From Paenibacillus sp. P25 (GTDB lineage Bacteria; Bacillota; Bacilli; Paenibacillales; NBRC-103111): a stretch of DNA of 64,000 bases. The stretch covers positions 2,604,001 to 2,668,000 of the forward strand of contig CP085629.1 of NCBI GenBank assembly GCA_024704175.1, read 5' to 3'. Positions 26,904-37,797 of this stretch are shown piece after piece. A program made the position numbers and the translations under genes. Positions within the stretch are counted from its first letter, which is position 1. The number at the start of each line of letters is the position of its first letter. The notes beneath the pieces are model-generated. The model saw only the letters and a list, made by a program, of their open reading frames with translations, was not told the origin of the DNA and did no database searches.

Positions 26904-27395
26904 TCAGCGGAAGTTAATAAACTGCAGATCAAGCGACAGGTCGGCTTTGCGAAGCAGCTGGATCACCTGCTGCAAATCATCTTTGTTCTTACCGGTTACC
27001 CGGATTTGGTCGCCTTGAATCTGGCTCTTCACCTTCAGCTTGGAATCGCGGATCAGAATATTGATCTTCTTGGCATTGTCCTGATCCACACCCTGCTTCA
27101 CCTTAATGCGCTGGCGTACAGTACCCGATGCAGCCGGCTCCACCTTGCCGTACTCCAAGTTTTTCAGCGAAATGCCGCGCTTAGCCATCTTCGAGTGCAG
27201 AATATCCAGCACATTTTGAAGCTTGAAATCGTCGTCAGAGATGACGACCAGTTCTTCCTTATCCAAGGCGATGCTGCTCTTGCTGTTTTTAAAATCGAAG
27301 CGGGTCGCGATTTCCTTCTCCGCTTGATTGATGGCGTTGACGAGTTCCTGGGTATCCAGCTTGGATACAATGTCGAATGAGTTTTCCGAGCTCAC
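26904..27395 (-). CDS. YajQ family nucleotide-binding protein
   Basis: A complete 163-residue YajQ/DUF520 protein with the family start [13 protein letters not shown] and the internal [17 protein letters not shown]. YajQ has two ferredoxin-like domains; members bind nucleic acids or cyclic di-GMP in some bacteria, but the role in Bacillales is unclear. The GTG start at 27395 is nine bases after AGGAGG. It lies between rodZ and rimO as a single gene. Confidence 0.93.
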   Translation of the reverse strand: MSSENSFDIVSKLDTQELVNAINQAEKEIATRFDFKNSKSSIALDKEELVVISDDDFKLQNVLDILHSKMAKRGISLKNLEYGKVEPAASGTVRQRIKVKQGVDQDNAKKINILIRDSKLKVKSQIQGDQIRVTGKNKDDLQQVIQLLRKADLSLDLQFINFR

Positions 27396-27473
27396 GGCGG
27401 ACGGCCTCCTTTAAACCTGATAACATATCATTTTCCTACATTGTAGCAAAAAAGAGCGCTGTATTACAAAAAA

Positions 27474-27509
27474 TCCAAAAGAAAAGACCGTCCATATAAG
27501 GACCGGTCT
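27474..27509 (-). terminator. Terminator after rodZ
   Basis: AGACCGGTCC pairs with GGACGGTCT across TTATAT, followed by a U-rich tract on the minus strand. Confidence 0.75.
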
Positions 27510-27532
27510 GGCAGAGAAACCTATTCTTTCTA

Positions 27533-28386
27533 CTACGATTGAAAATCAACTTGAATTTTCTTCACGTTCGGCGCATCGCCCAGCGGAACCGGAGTTCCGT
27601 TGACCTTTAATTGAGCAGCGCTGGCTTTTCCGAAAATCAGGAAGGCGGAATTCGAGAGATCCCAGCTCTTGGTTACACCATTTTCATATGTCTTAGAGTC
27701 CAAAACTTCCTTTTTATCACCAAGCGAGTCTACCTCAATCCAACAGGCGTCTCCGGTGATGGAAAGCTCGATCTTCATCTTATTCGTTCCGGTAATGGTA
27801 TAATAATCGATCCCGCGTTCGCTCTTGGACAGCTTGACTTCCGTTGCCGGAGGCGCCGGTCGCTGCGGCGGGGAGCCGGGGTCTGTTTCGGGTCCGCCGC
27901 ATTGGCAACCGCTGTACCGCCATCCGCAGGGGCCGCCGGTTGCGCCGGTTGAACTTTATCGGTAATGGACTTCGGCAAATTTTGGCCGACATCCTGGGTT
28001 CCTTTGTAATTCAGGTTCAAATAATAATAAATGATCCCCACGATCAGCACCACAAAGGAAACCATCATAATGCCGGAGGCCCATTTGCTCCAACTTTCCG
28101 TATTGCGCACGGTGCGCTTGCTGCGCATCGGCTCGATCGGCTCAGGTTCAGGGGCCGGTATGACATTCTGATACAGCCTGAGCACTTCATTCGGATCAAG
28201 GCCGACGGCTTCCGAATAGCTTTTGATAAACGCTCGAACATAGAAGGTGCCCGGCAGTACTTTATAATTTCCTTCTTCAATGGCTTCCAAATAACGCTTG
28301 CGGATTTTCGTGGTTTCCTGCAATTCCTCCAGGGATATTTTATTCTCCATTCTGGCCTTTCGCAGCAGTTGACCGAGATCGGACAC
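27533..28386 (-). CDS. rodZ: RodZ-like cell shape protein YmfM (frame broken)
   Basis: About 285 residues. The order is an N-terminal Xre-type HTH (residues 1-70, GQLLRKARMENKISLEELQ), one membrane helix (about 103-123, GIMMVSFVVLIVGIIYYY), a Pro/Ala linker and a C-terminal DUF4115 beta domain (TGDACWIEVDSLGDKK). RodZ links MreB filaments to the membrane. The break is at G4 27870-27873 (one base lost in the linker); repair gives PPQRPAPPATEVKLSKSERG. GTG start at 28386. Gene order with ymfK-ymfJ matches B. subtilis. Confidence 0.88.
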
Positions 28387-28440
28387 GTTGTCACCTCTTC
28401 CTTATGCCGTTATTGACCTCCCCCAAGCAGGGTGCACAAA

Positions 28441-29221
28441 TCAATAATCGTCAAGCCCTCCGGTAAAGGATTCGTAAGAAATCTCCTCTTCCGGGGTGTT
28501 GCGGAGCTCGACGATGCAGTCGAAATCATCGAACGTATACTGCGATTCCCGGACAAAAATATCCGGATGCTCGATGACTTTCGTTGAAGGCATGGCCATA
28601 ATCTCCTGCAGCAAGCATATAATGCTTCTCATTCGAGCGTAGCGTCGAGACAATGCCGTCAATAATGAATACGTTATTCGGATTCATCTCATCTTCGGAC
28701 AGCTGGCTTCTTACCGTTTGCCGCAGCAGTGTCGAGGATACGAAAGTCCAGCGCTTATTTGAACAAACACTGCCTGCAATAATCGATTCCGTCTTGCCGA
28801 CGCGCGGCATGCCGCGGAGCCCAACCACATGATTTCCTTCCCGCTTGAACATTTCACCGAGAAAATCGACCAATAATCCGAGCTCGTCCCGGGTAAACCG
28901 GAACGTCTTCCGGTCGTCCGAATCGCGTTCAATATAACGCCCGTGACGGACGGCAAGGATATCGACCAGCTTGGGAGGACGCAAAGCCGTTATAGTTATA
29001 TTATCCACTTTTTTCAACATTTTACCCATTAATTCAATTTTTTCTTCATCGCTTGTTTGCAGCAGCATCCCGCGGGTACGGTCGTCCACCCCGTTGATCG
29101 TGACGATGTTGATGTCCAGCATCCCCATCAAAGAAGCGACGTCGCCGAGCAAACCGGGACGATTTTTATGTATACGGTATTCCATATACCATTGTTTGAT
29201 TTCGCTCGAATCATTAGCCAT
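28441..29221 (-). CDS. ymfK: YmfK, DUF3388 protein with ACT-like and P-loop-like segments (frame broken)
   Basis: About 260 residues of a Bacillales family of unknown function. The N-terminal 90 residues read like an ACT domain (YRIHKNRPGLLGDVASLMGML, DINIVTINGVDD), and residues about 145-160 contain GMPRVGKTES, similar to a P-loop. A one-base gain at AA 28613-28614 splits it; repair gives HYMLLQEIMAMPSTKV. ATG at 29221 lies eight bases after GGAG. Position next to rodZ and ymfJ is conserved, but gives no clear function. Confidence 0.82.
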
Positions 29222-29315
29222 TGAAAGTTCTCCGTTCTTGAAATTTGATTTGTGAGTTGTTACAAAGAGATTCAACAATTTTCGCCAATTTCCTCCCTTT
29301 GTTCTAAGAAAAATT

Positions 29316-30152
29316 TTAGAAATTCTTGAGAATGCGCATTTCCTGCTCGGTATAAGTCTGGGTTCCCGGAGCCCAAGTCTTCTTCTCCATCATTTGCTCA
29401 AGCCCAGCGAGAATGGCATCCCATTGAAGCTGCAGGGACGTAGCGGCTATGTTCATGATCGGCACCTGCAGATTTTTCATCCGCTGAAGGATCGCATCGT
29501 CTACCGGCGCATAAAGTACAATCCAGGAAGGGCCGTGCTGCCGCACCTGGGTTTGAAACTGCGGGTACCAGCCCTGGGCATCGGTGAGTGAAATCGTCTC
29601 GGCTTCCTCCGAAGGCGCCCAGTCCGAAGGAATCGGTCTTGAAGAATTGGTGACCCATTCAATCCCTCTTCCGGTAATTTGCTGCTGCTTTACCCACTCG
29701 TCCCATTCCGAACGAATGCGGTCCGCCGGAACCGCTTTGAGCAAAATGTTGCTGCTGTTCACCCCATCGGGAGAACCGCCGATCATGTCGTCCAGCAGCA
29801 CCCACTTGCGGCTGGTGATTTGTTTCGCGGAGGGCAGTACATTGGCTACAACGTTGTGCCCAAGCACAATAATATAATCATAAGGCCGCTCGTTTATTTT
29901 ATTCAGCTGTTCAGGAGAAAGAGAATCTGTTTTGACCATCCACTCGAAACTTATTTGCTTCTGGTCCCGCCAGGCGATGAGCGTTTTCTGAAGCATATCC
30001 GCAACCGGTCGCGGCGGCTCGCTCCCACTTACGACAAGAACCGACATTTTGTTTTGCAGTTGCTCCGTAGTCAGCACCGGCAAATTTTTACCGCGACCGC
30101 TGACCGACAGCAGGATAGCGCACCATAACCAAATCCATTTCAACCATTTCAT
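29316..30152 (-). CDS. Exported protein of unknown function
   Basis: A complete 278-residue protein with an N-terminal signal-like helix (WIWLWCAILLSVSG) and no typical lipobox cysteine after it (SVSGRGKN). The body has alternating segments such as SVLVVSGSEPP, YDYIIVLGHNVVANVL and PSWIVLYAPVDDAILQRM that resemble a two-lobed periplasmic-binding (BMP-like) fold. It sits inside the conserved ymf group between ymfJ and ymfK, which suggests a link to envelope or sporulation functions; that is inference. I do not recognise a named family. Confidence 0.7.
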   Translation of the reverse strand: MKWLKWIWLWCAILLSVSGRGKNLPVLTTEQLQNKMSVLVVSGSEPPRPVADMLQKTLIAWRDQKQISFEWMVKTDSLSPEQLNKINERPYDYIIVLGHNVVANVLPSAKQITSRKWVLLDDMIGGSPDGVNSSNILLKAVPADRIRSEWDEWVKQQQITGRGIEWVTNSSRPIPSDWAPSEEAETISLTDAQGWYPQFQTQVRQHGPSWIVLYAPVDDAILQRMKNLQVPIMNIAATSLQLQWDAILAGLEQMMEKKTWAPGTQTYTEQEMRILKNF

Positions 30153-30210
30153 TCGTACTTACAACCTCGCTCTTTTCGCCTTATCGTCATGCTCAACCAC
30201 CAGTATAGCA

Positions 30211-30252
30211 AAAAAATAAAAGAAAAGCCTCCCTTAGAAAAGGAGGCTTCTA
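30211..30252 (-). terminator. Terminator after ymfJ
   Basis: AGCCTCC and GGGAGGCT form the stem, followed by a U-rich tract on the minus strand. Confidence 0.85.
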
Positions 30253-30268
30253 GGCCGGATGCATTATG

Positions 30269-30514
30269 TTATTTTACCAATTTCACCATTAATTTGGCCA
30301 GCACCTTTTTGTCCTGGTCGTCGCCGGCGTCCCAAAGCTCTTTGAGGATGCGCTCCTCGCCATTTTCCGGATCGACTTTAGTGGACAGGAATTCGCCGAT
30401 TTGGAATGCCAGCTTGGAGATGGTCTCTTCCGTCATGCCGGATTTTTGAGCCTGCTCGACGCGGTCGCCCAGAAATTCCTTCCAGCGCTCGAATACCTTC
30501 AGCACAGTAGCCAT
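30269..30514 (-). CDS. ymfJ: YmfJ, DUF3243 small protein
   Basis: A complete 81-residue protein of the DUF3243 family with the characteristic FERWKEFLGDRVEQAQ start and helical body. Its function is unknown. The ATG follows AAGGAGG at eight or nine bases, so I start here rather than at an upstream TTG. It has its own promoter and terminator. Confidence 0.9.
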   Translation of the reverse strand: MATVLKVFERWKEFLGDRVEQAQKSGMTEETISKLAFQIGEFLSTKVDPENGEERILKELWDAGDDQDKKVLAKLMVKLVK

Positions 30515-30542
30515 GCCGTATTCCTCCTTTTTTAAATTAGAG

Positions 30543-30571
30543 AGTATCACGTACAAAACTAATGTTTGCAA
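30543..30571 (-). promoter_or_regulatory. Candidate promoter of ymfJ
   Basis: TTGCAA (30571-30566) and GATACT (30548-30543) with a 17-base spacer. Confidence 0.55.
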
Positions 30572-30593
30572 AAAAGGAGCGAAATATGTGCTT

Positions 30594-31349
30594 TCAGGTA
30601 AGCCAGCCGCCGTTAGGGCTTATGATTTGGCCGGTAATATATCCGGATTCAGGAAGTCCGAGAAAATAAACAAGGGAAGCGATTTCTTCCGGCTGCGCAA
30701 ACCTTCCGGCCGGAATATCGTTCGCAATGGCCGCCTTCTCTTCAGGGTCGAATCCCGACATCATCAGGGTATCGACGGCCCCCGGAGCTACGGCGTTAAC
30801 GGTAATCCCGGAAGGCGCCAGCTCTTTGGCCAGTGCTTTGGTAAAAGCGTTTAAACCGCCTTTGGCCGTGGAATAGGCTACCTCGCAGGACGCCCCGGAT
30901 ATCCCCCAGATGGAGGAAACATTGATAATACGCCCGTATTTTTGCCGGATCATGGGCTGCATAAACTCCCGCGTCATCAGGAATGTGCCTTTAAGATTGA
31001 TGCCCATGAGCTCATCCCACTGCTCTTCGGTTACATCGCTCAGCAGTCCATAGTGGGAGATGCCCGCGTTATTGACCAGGATGTCCGGGATCAGTCCATG
31101 CTGCTCCAGCTTCTCTTTCATCCGGCGGATTTGCTCGAGGGAGCGGAGGTCTGCCGTTACCGTCAGGACGCTGGCTCCGGTTTTCATGCAGGAACGGGCG
31201 GTTTCGTTGGCGGCTTCATGCGACTGCAGGTAATGGATGACCACATTCATCCCGACGGATGCAAAACGGCGGGCGATCGCAGCTCCTATTCCGCGGCTCG
31301 CCCCCGTAATCAATACCGTTTGTTCCGTAAAAGGCTTGTTATCCGCCAT
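30594..31349 (-). CDS. ymfI: YmfI, short-chain dehydrogenase/reductase
   Basis: A complete 251-residue SDR. The cofactor motif TGASRGIG, NNAG, the catalytic Ser (VSSIWGISG) and YxxxK (YSTAKGG) are all present; it resembles 3-oxoacyl-ACP reductases, but the substrate is unknown. The ATG at 31349 lies within the end of ymfH (11-base overlap), indicating coupling. Position behind the two M16 peptidase genes is the B. subtilis order. Confidence 0.9.
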   Translation of the reverse strand: MADNKPFTEQTVLITGASRGIGAAIARRFASVGMNVVIHYLQSHEAANETARSCMKTGASVLTVTADLRSLEQIRRMKEKLEQHGLIPDILVNNAGISHYGLLSDVTEEQWDELMGINLKGTFLMTREFMQPMIRQKYGRIINVSSIWGISGASCEVAYSTAKGGLNAFTKALAKELAPSGITVNAVAPGAVDTLMMSGFDPEEKAAIANDIPAGRFAQPEEIASLVYFLGLPESGYITGQIISPNGGWLT

Positions 31350-32629
31350 TTGCTTCACTCTTGACAATGGAAGCCGCGAGCCGGCTCCAATCAAAATGCT
31401 CCTGCAATAGCTGCGAAACCTCCTGCAAGGTCAGCTCTTCATAAACCGGCAATATATCGAACAACTCAATTCCCTTGAATCTGTACTTGGTAAATTCGTT
31501 CGCGATCGCCTCGGGCGAGTTCAGCTGGCGCAGGAACGCGCCGATTTTCTTTTTCTTGCTGCGCTCAAAATCGGCCTGGGCAATCCCGTTCGCCTTCACT
31601 CGGTCTATCTCTTCCTTCACCCGTTCGATCAGCCGTTCCGGATCTTTCGTATCTCCTCCGATGACGGAGAACGCATAATTTTCGGCGATGTTATACTCGG
31701 AACCGAAGCTGTCGGAAATCAGCTGCTCATCATACAGCTTCTGGTAAATGGCGGAGCTCGGACTCACAAGCAGGTCAAGCAGCACCTTCATGGCCAGCTC
31801 CCGCTTCAGCATGTCCCGTCCGCGCAGCGGCTGTCCCGGCTCTTTGCAGCCGAACAAGCACTTCGGAAGCGATACCGGCAGTACCGTCACCTTGCGCGGA
31901 GCTCTTACCGTATCCGGCTCCGGGTCGAAGAAGCGGGAGATTTCTCCTTGCGGCTGATAGTTCTTGCTTGCCTGGTTGCTGCGCACAAGCTCCATAATTT
32001 CTTCGGGATGAACGCCGCCGACGATGAACAAGCTCATATTGCTCGGATGGTAGAATGTATGGTAGCAGTCATACAACATTTCCTTTGTAATTTCACCGAT
32101 CGATTCAACGGTCCCCGCAATATCGATATGTACGGGATGCACATGATACATCGTTTCGATCAAGCCGAAATACGACCGCCAATCCGGATTGTCTTCGTAC
32201 ATTTTGATTTCCTGCCCGATGATGCCCTTCTCCTTCTCCACATTCGCATCCGTGAAATAAGGATTTTGCACAAAATTCAGCAGCGTCGTCAAGTTTTCTT
32301 TAATATGCTCGGTGGCCGAGAACAGATAAGTAGTTCGGTCGAAGCTGGTAAAAGCGTTCGCCGAGGCTCCTTGCGCCGCGAATACGGCGAAGATATCGCC
32401 GGTCGGCTCTTCGAACATTTTATGCTCGAGAAAATGGGCGATGCCGTCCGGGACTTTCTTCTCCTCCCCCTTTAACCTGAAAATGATTGTCGATCGAACC
32501 GTACTTGGTCGAGAAGGTGGCATACGTTTTTTGGAAGCCTTCCTTGGGCAAAATAAACACACTCAACCCGTTAGGCGACTGCTCCGTATAAAGAGTTTCC
32601 TTCACATGAGGATAAGGGATCGCCTGCAT
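31339..32629 (-). CDS. ymfH: YmfH, M16 family metallopeptidase (frame broken)
   Basis: About 430 residues with the inverted zinc motif HFLEH in AHFLEHKMFEEP, so this is the active partner of the YmfF/YmfH pair. One base gained in the C5 run 32466-32470 breaks the frame after DNHFQVKG; with one G fewer the sequence continues GEEKKVPDGIAHF. The ATG at 32629 has AAGGGGAAG before it and directly follows the repaired stop of ymfF. Substrates of this pair are not known. Confidence 0.88.
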
Positions 32630-33943
32630 TTACACTTCCCCTTCTTGTCGCGCAAGAAATAAATCGTGTCGAGCTTGACCTGCTCCGCCATCTGCTGTAT
32701 GCGGGCGGTATCGACCTTCTCGACCTCTTCAATTAACGCCGGAACCGTTCTTTCCGCTCCCGACAGGATGTTGTTGAAATCAAAGGCAATCAGCTCGAAG
32801 GCCGAGTCCTGCAGCTCACGCAGATGCCCGGTAATCATCGCTTTCGTCTGCTGCAGCTCCGTATCGTTAATCTGTCCGGCTTCCATGGCCTGCAGCTCGC
32901 TCTTTGATAATATTGACGGCCTTCTCGTAATTGCCGATCTCGATTCCGGATTGGATCGTCAGAATGCCTTTATGGCCGTCCAGCCTCGAAGAAGCGTAAT
33001 AGGCCAGGCTTGCTTTCTCCCTTACATTCGTGAACAGCTTGGAATGGGGGTATCCGCCCAGTATCCCGTTATACATCAGGGCGGCAGGATAATTCTCATC
33101 GGCATAGGAAGTATTGATCCTGAGCCCCATGTTAAGCTTGCCCTGATTGACCTCGAGCCGTTCCACAACTTCCTTAACCTGAGCCGGCTGACGACGTTCC
33201 GGCCGGATGGAATAATCCAGCCGCGGGCCCTCGCCCGGATTGAAAGCTGCTTTCAATCAGTGGGAGCACAGCTTGAAGCGTCGTATTCCCTACCACATAA
33301 ATATCGATTGGCGAAGCCTCAAGCCAGCCCCGGTACCGTTCGGTGAGCGACGCGGCTGCGAGTCCGTCCAGATCCTGAATTCGCCCGAGCGGATGAAGCC
33401 GGTACGGCTCTTCCTTGCACATCTCTTCGATACACCGCTCGGCGGCATAACGGATTTTATCGTTGATGATCGCTTCGAGGCGCTTTTGCAGCGTAGTCTT
33501 TTCCGAGTCCACGTACTTGGTGCGTAACTCATTGCCTTCCAAAGCCGGGGACGTGATCGCCTCCCCGCAAATTGAATGGCCTGTTCCAGCAAGGAAGAAG
33601 AACTGGCTACAAATTCATCCTGGATGACGTCCATCCGGAATTGAACCATTTGATAATCCCCGCGTTTATAAATATCGAACCCGAAGCCTGCGCCATACAA
33701 ATCGTCAAGCCGCTCGCGGAATTGTTTCGTCTCCGGATAAGATCGGCTTCCCCGGCGCAGCACGAAAGGAATGAGCGCCGTGGAGGTCACGGTTTCTTCC
33801 TTCAACGGGGAGCCGATATAGACCGAAATCGCAAACGTTTTGAACTGCTCGGTGGGCAGCACATGCACCCGGATCTTGCCGGCCGTGCCGCGCTCAAATT
33901 GAATTTGCTTCAATGCAGAAACAGCTCCCTTCATCCTCTTCAT
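32630..33943 (-). CDS. ymfF: YmfF, M16 family peptidase-like partner (four frame breaks)
   Basis: About 437 residues scattered over several frames. Recognisable parts are VHVLPTEQFKTFAISVYIG, ALIPFVLRRGSRSYPETKQ, EKTTLQKRLEAIINDKIR and FTNVREKASLAYYASSRLDG. No HxxEH zinc motif is seen, as expected for the non-catalytic half. Breaks lie at C4 33563-33566, about 33238-33256, about 32895-32901 and C4 32638-32641; the last repair gives a stop codon exactly before the ymfH ATG. The start is uncertain: ATG at 33943, 33934, or a TTG further in with a better ribosome binding site. Four breaks in one gene could mean real decay, but I favour sequence errors. Confidence 0.75.
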
Positions 33944-33980
33944 CCGCCTTTGTTCATGCTATTCCATTATATTCCTGTAT

Positions 33981-34015
33981 AAACAGAAGAAGCAACCGCA
34001 CAAGGGGTTACTTCT
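33981..34015 (-). terminator. Terminator after sleB
   Basis: AGAAGTAACC pairs with GGTTGCTTCT (one U-G pair), followed by a short U-rich tract on the minus strand. Confidence 0.75.
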
Positions 34016-34024
34016 ATCAATGCG

Positions 34025-34824
34025 CTATTTGCAGAAAATATGTTTCCCGATTTGCTTCACCTGCGGACGAGACCAAATCCATTTGGAAGTCGCCGTCTCC
34101 GGGTTAAAATAGTACAGGCGACCGCCCGACGGATCCCATCCGCTTAAGGCTTCACGCACCGCCCTCTTGGAGGATTCATTAGGAGTAAGCCAAATTTGCC
34201 CGTCCGCTACGGCCGTGAATGCCCCTGGCTGAAAAATAACTCCGGAAACAGTGTTCGGAAAACTCGGTGCCTTTACCCGGTTGAGGATAACAGCCGCTAC
34301 GGCGACTTGTCCGATAAACGGCTCCCCCGGGCTTCCCCGTTCACGGCATTCGCCATCAAATTCAGATCTTCATTCGATAAGCCCAGCTGATTGGATGGCG
34401 TGAGGCCCGTAGCATGTGCCGCGCCGCCGCCTCCAGCCTGACCTGCAGCGCTTCCTCCCTTGGATGCGCCGGCAACCCACGGAGGCGACTCATCGGCTTT
34501 GGCTTTCCAATTCTTCGTTGCTTCCCAAAGCTTCAGCTTGGTCTTGCTTCCCGCGATGCCGTCCACCTTTAGACCAAATTCGGATTGAAACCATTTCAGA
34601 GCTTTCAGGGTGTTATAGCCGAAATCGCCGTCTACCTTGCCTTGGTAAAATCCGAGATGCTTCAGCCTGCCCTGAAGCTCGTACACATCGGCTGTACCCG
34701 AAGCGCCGTAGTGGATTTCAGCTCCGCTGAACGTTTGCTCCACCTTTAACCGGTGCTTTAATTCAAGACCCGCAAACAGAACAAAAACCAAGCAGACCGT
34801 AATGAAAACCAACCTTTTGTTCAT
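34025..34824 (-). CDS. sleB: SleB-like spore cortex-lytic enzyme (frame broken)
   Basis: About 267 residues: a signal-anchor helix (about 5-22, VFITVCLVFVLFAGLEL), a peptidoglycan-binding domain (about 45-105, LQGRLKHLGFYQGKVDGDFG), a Gly/Ala linker and a cell-wall hydrolase domain (LNLMANAVNGEARGE, then QVAVAAVILNRVKAP). It opens the spore cortex in germination. The break is at C5 34324-34328; one more G in coding sense restores the frame to the stop at 34025. ATG at 34824 is chosen because AAAGGTG lies nine bases upstream. A candidate sigma-G promoter fits forespore expression. Confidence 0.88.
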
Positions 34825-34871
34825 TTGCCCATTCACCTTTCCCACACAAGAGTTTACAACCTTTTTAAGGT

Positions 34872-34902
34872 TATTATGAGAAAGGGAGGTGGCTTCTATT
34901 CA
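34872..34902 (-). promoter_or_regulatory. Candidate sigma-G promoter of sleB
   Basis: TGAATA (34902-34897) and CATAATA (34878-34872) with an 18-base spacer fit the forespore sigma-G consensus, which controls sleB in B. subtilis. Confidence 0.7.
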
Positions 34903-34947
34903 GTAAAAACAGGGAATCGTTGGCATTCCGAAACGCGGCAACCGCCG

Positions 34948-37503
34948 CTAAGAACTCATTCGGTTCACTTGGTATTGCTCCATCGTCACGAGTACTTCGC
35001 GCGGCTTGCTTCCTTCATAAGGCCCTACGATGCCCCTTGCTTCCATGGTATCGATAAGCCGGGCGGCCCGTGTGTATCCTACGCGCATCCGCCGCTGAAG
35101 CAGGGAAACGGAGGCCTGTTTCGCTTCAAGAATAATTTGAACCGCCTGGTCGTACAGTTCATCTTCAAATTCATCCTGATCCTGCTGCTCCCCTACCTCC
35201 GGAACCATATCCTCGACATATTCCGCTTGTCCTTGGGTACGCACGAAATTGACGACCGTCTCCACCTCTTGATCCGAGAGGAACGCCCCTTGCACCCGAA
35301 CCGGCTTCGAAGCGCCCATCGGCAAATAAAGCATATCGCCGCGGCCCAGCAGCTTTTCGGCTCCAGCCGAATCCAGGATCGTTCTGGAATCCACCTGGGA
35401 GGATACGCCGAATGCGATCCGGGAAGGAATATTGGCCTTAATTACGCCGGTAATAACGTCGACGGAAGGCCTCTGGGTTGCGATAATGAGGTGAATTCCG
35501 GCGGCGCGGGCCATCTGAGCCAAGCGGCAGATGGCATCTTCCACGTCGTTCGCAGCCACCATCATCAGGTCCGCGAGCTCGTCCACGATCACTACGATAA
35601 AAGGAAGCGGCGCGCCGGTCTGGGTTTCCACCAGCATTTTGTTGTACCCTTCAATGTTCCGGGTACCGCTTTTGGAGAACAGCTCATACCGCTTTTCCAT
35701 TTCCACGACGACCTTCTTTAAGGCCAAGGAGGCCCGTCTCGGATCCGTTACAACCGGCGCGAGCAAGTGCGGTATGCCGTTATACACATTCAATTCGACC
35801 ATCTTGGGGTCGATCATCAGAAATTTCACTTCATCCGGCTTGGCTTTGTACAGCACGCTTGTGATGATGCCGTTAATACAGACGGATTTCCCCGAGCCCG
35901 TCGCGCCCGCCACGAGCAAATGGGGCATACGGGCCAGGTTGCCGACGATCGGCTGTCCGGAAATATCCCTTCCGAGCGTAATCGACAGCTTGGACGGAGC
36001 ATCCTGAAACGCCGGGCTCTCCATCACTTCACGCATCGTAACGACGGAAACCTCTGAGTTCGGCACCTCGATCCCGATCGCGGATTTTCCCGGAATCGGA
36101 GCTTCCATCCGGATATCTTTGGCCGCAAGCGCAAGCGCAATGTCATCCGTCAGGCTGACGATCCGGCTCACCTTCACGCCGACATCCGGCTGAATTTCAT
36201 AGCGGGTTACCGACGGGCCGCGAACAACCTCAAGTACCTTGGCCCGCACGCCGAAGCTCTCCAGCGTCGCTTCCAGCTTCCGCGCCACGGCTTTATAATC
36301 GAGCGAATCGGCCCCTTTGCCTGCAGCCGGCTTGGAGAGCAGCTGTAGCGAGGGAAGCTCGTAAGGAACGGCAAGCGGCTTGGTTTTGATGTCAAAATCC
36401 TCCGCTCCTTCCGGCCCGCCGTCCGCCGCTGCGTCGCCTTTGGTTTCTTGCTTGATCCCGCCGCTTGACGCCGGTACGTCCGGAACACCCACACCTGCGG
36501 CTTCCTGCTGTACCTGCTCCTGGAAATCCCGAATGACCGGAATCGCCGGATCGTCATAGACGGTATCCTCTTCCTCCATCGGAAAGGGCCCGGGAGAAGC
36601 GCTGTACACCGTTACCTCTTCCTCCGGCTCGTGCTCCTCCTGCAGTTTGGCTCCCTTTGTCTTGCCGCCCGTCTTCCCCGCTTCCTGCGATTTCAGGTTG
36701 ATCAGCTCAAAGAACAAAGATTTCGCCTTACCCTGCTTCCGCTCCTTGCGAACCGGTTTCAGATGTTCTTCGTCGAACTCCTCATCCACGGGTTCGGCAG
36801 GCACCACCGGCTTCTTCTTGCGTTCCTGAGCCTGGTTCCGGGCCCCGGAAGCCGCCCGTTGTCGTTCAATCAGCATTCTTTTTATGTATTGGCCCAGCAA
36901 AGTTTCGGAGAACGGCTTACGCGTTCTCAGCTTCTCCAGCGGCGAGCCTATGGACAAACCAGTAAGCGGCGTAAAGCCAGCTATGAACAGCACATACTGA
37001 ATCAGTCTTGCGCCCAAATTGGCGAACAAGAAATATAAGGCGGAGTACAGCAATGCCCCGACCATGCCGCCGCCGACTTCATAAGTAAGGATGGCTTGTC
37101 CCTGATTCGTCGCTTTCAAACCGTTGACCATGCTTTCCCATGTCTGTGAAAGAATCTGCCCTGCCGTAAATTGTCCTTTAGGGAACCATTGAGCGAACAA
37201 GCTGATATGGCTCATGAGAAGCAGCGCAAGCACGATAAGCAGCGACCCTGTTTTCTTGGGCGTACGCCATGCAGGCCACTCCCGCTTCATCATGACATAC
37301 AATCCGACGTAAATGAAAACCAGGGGCACGATGAAGTCCCAGGTTCCGATTACAAAGCGGAGCAAATACGTCAAGGAACGGGCAACCGAGCCTTCTCTGG
37401 ATAGAGCGATGATGGATAAAGTCAGTATCAGGATGCCGTACAGTTCGTATTTCAGACTCGTCTTGATGCCTTTGCCCTTTCTCCTGTTCCTGGCCAAGAG
37501 CAT
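34948..37503 (-). CDS. spoIIIE: DNA translocase SpoIIIE/FtsK
   Basis: A complete 851-residue translocase that pumps DNA into the forespore. Four or five membrane helices lie in residues 20-185, followed by a charged linker (200-390), the motor with Walker A GATGSGKS and Walker [14 protein letters not shown], and a C-terminal gamma winged helix ([19 protein letters not shown]). The start may be ATG at 37503 or TTG at 37497, which gives the usual [17 protein letters not shown] precedes both. Gene order tepA-ylzJ-spoIIIE is conserved. Confidence 0.96.
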   Translation of the reverse strand: MLLARNRRKGKGIKTSLKYELYGILILTLSIIALSREGSVARSLTYLLRFVIGTWDFIVPLVFIYVGLYVMMKREWPAWRTPKKTGSLLIVLALLLMSHISLFAQWFPKGQFTAGQILSQTWESMVNGLKATNQGQAILTYEVGGGMVGALLYSALYFLFANLGARLIQYVLFIAGFTPLTGLSIGSPLEKLRTRKPFSETLLGQYIKRMLIERQRAASGARNQAQERKKKPVVPAEPVDEEFDEEHLKPVRKERKQGKAKSLFFELINLKSQEAGKTGGKTKGAKLQEEHEPEEEVTVYSASPGPFPMEEEDTVYDDPAIPVIRDFQEQVQQEAAGVGVPDVPASSGGIKQETKGDAAADGGPEGAEDFDIKTKPLAVPYELPSLQLLSKPAAGKGADSLDYKAVARKLEATLESFGVRAKVLEVVRGPSVTRYEIQPDVGVKVSRIVSLTDDIALALAAKDIRMEAPIPGKSAIGIEVPNSEVSVVTMREVMESPAFQDAPSKLSITLGRDISGQPIVGNLARMPHLLVAGATGSGKSVCINGIITSVLYKAKPDEVKFLMIDPKMVELNVYNGIPHLLAPVVTDPRRASLALKKVVVEMEKRYELFSKSGTRNIEGYNKMLVETQTGAPLPFIVVIVDELADLMMVAANDVEDAICRLAQMARAAGIHLIIATQRPSVDVITGVIKANIPSRIAFGVSSQVDSRTILDSAGAEKLLGRGDMLYLPMGASKPVRVQGAFLSDQEVETVVNFVRTQGQAEYVEDMVPEVGEQQDQDEFEDELYDQAVQIILEAKQASVSLLQRRMRVGYTRAARLIDTMEARGIVGPYEGSKPREVLVTMEQYQVNRMSS

Positions 37504-37519
37504 TCACCCCCAAGAATAC

Positions 37520-37548
37520 ATTATACCATAAACTGGACGGGGCTAAAA
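37520..37548 (-). promoter_or_regulatory. Extended -10 promoter of spoIIIE
   Basis: TGG then TATAAT (37525-37520) forms an extended -10; the -35 TTTTAG (37548-37543) is weak, with a 17-base spacer. Confidence 0.6.
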
Positions 37549-37563
37549 CGAGTCATGAATTTT

Positions 37564-37797
37564 CTAATCTTCCGAAGGCACCGGCTGAAATTCAATCAAA
37601 CGGCCCGGAGCAAACCGGGGATTCAGGAAATCCTGAGGATTGCAGCTGATCAGCCTCACAATCGAGGCCTGCTGCTGGTTGATCGGCTGCACCTCCATGG
37701 TGACGCCGTTTACGACAAGTTCTACCGTTCTGACGCGGCCTACATCTTCTATGCCGTCCAGCACGGCATCCATCGGCAGGATCGTATAATGGGTCAT
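37564..37797 (-). CDS. ylzJ: YlzJ-like protein
   Basis: A complete 77-residue protein of the YlzJ family, which occurs between tepA and spoIIIE in Bacillales. The peptide begins [18 protein letters not shown] and contains a conserved [13 protein letters not shown] segment. Its function is unknown. The ATG overlaps the tepA stop by four bases, so the two are coupled. Confidence 0.88.
   Translation of the reverse strand: MTHYTILPMDAVLDGIEDVGRVRTVELVVNGVTMEVQPINQQQASIVRLISCNPQDFLNPRFAPGRLIEFQPVPSED

Noticed and set aside
33238..33258. Palindrome TTGAAAGCAGCTTTCAA as an operator
   Set aside because: It lies inside the ymfF coding sequence at a suspected sequence error, so it is more likely chance.
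32630..33943. Loss of ymfF by mutation
   Set aside because: Four breaks are many, but repair of the last one places a stop exactly before the ymfH ATG, which favours an intact gene with sequence errors.
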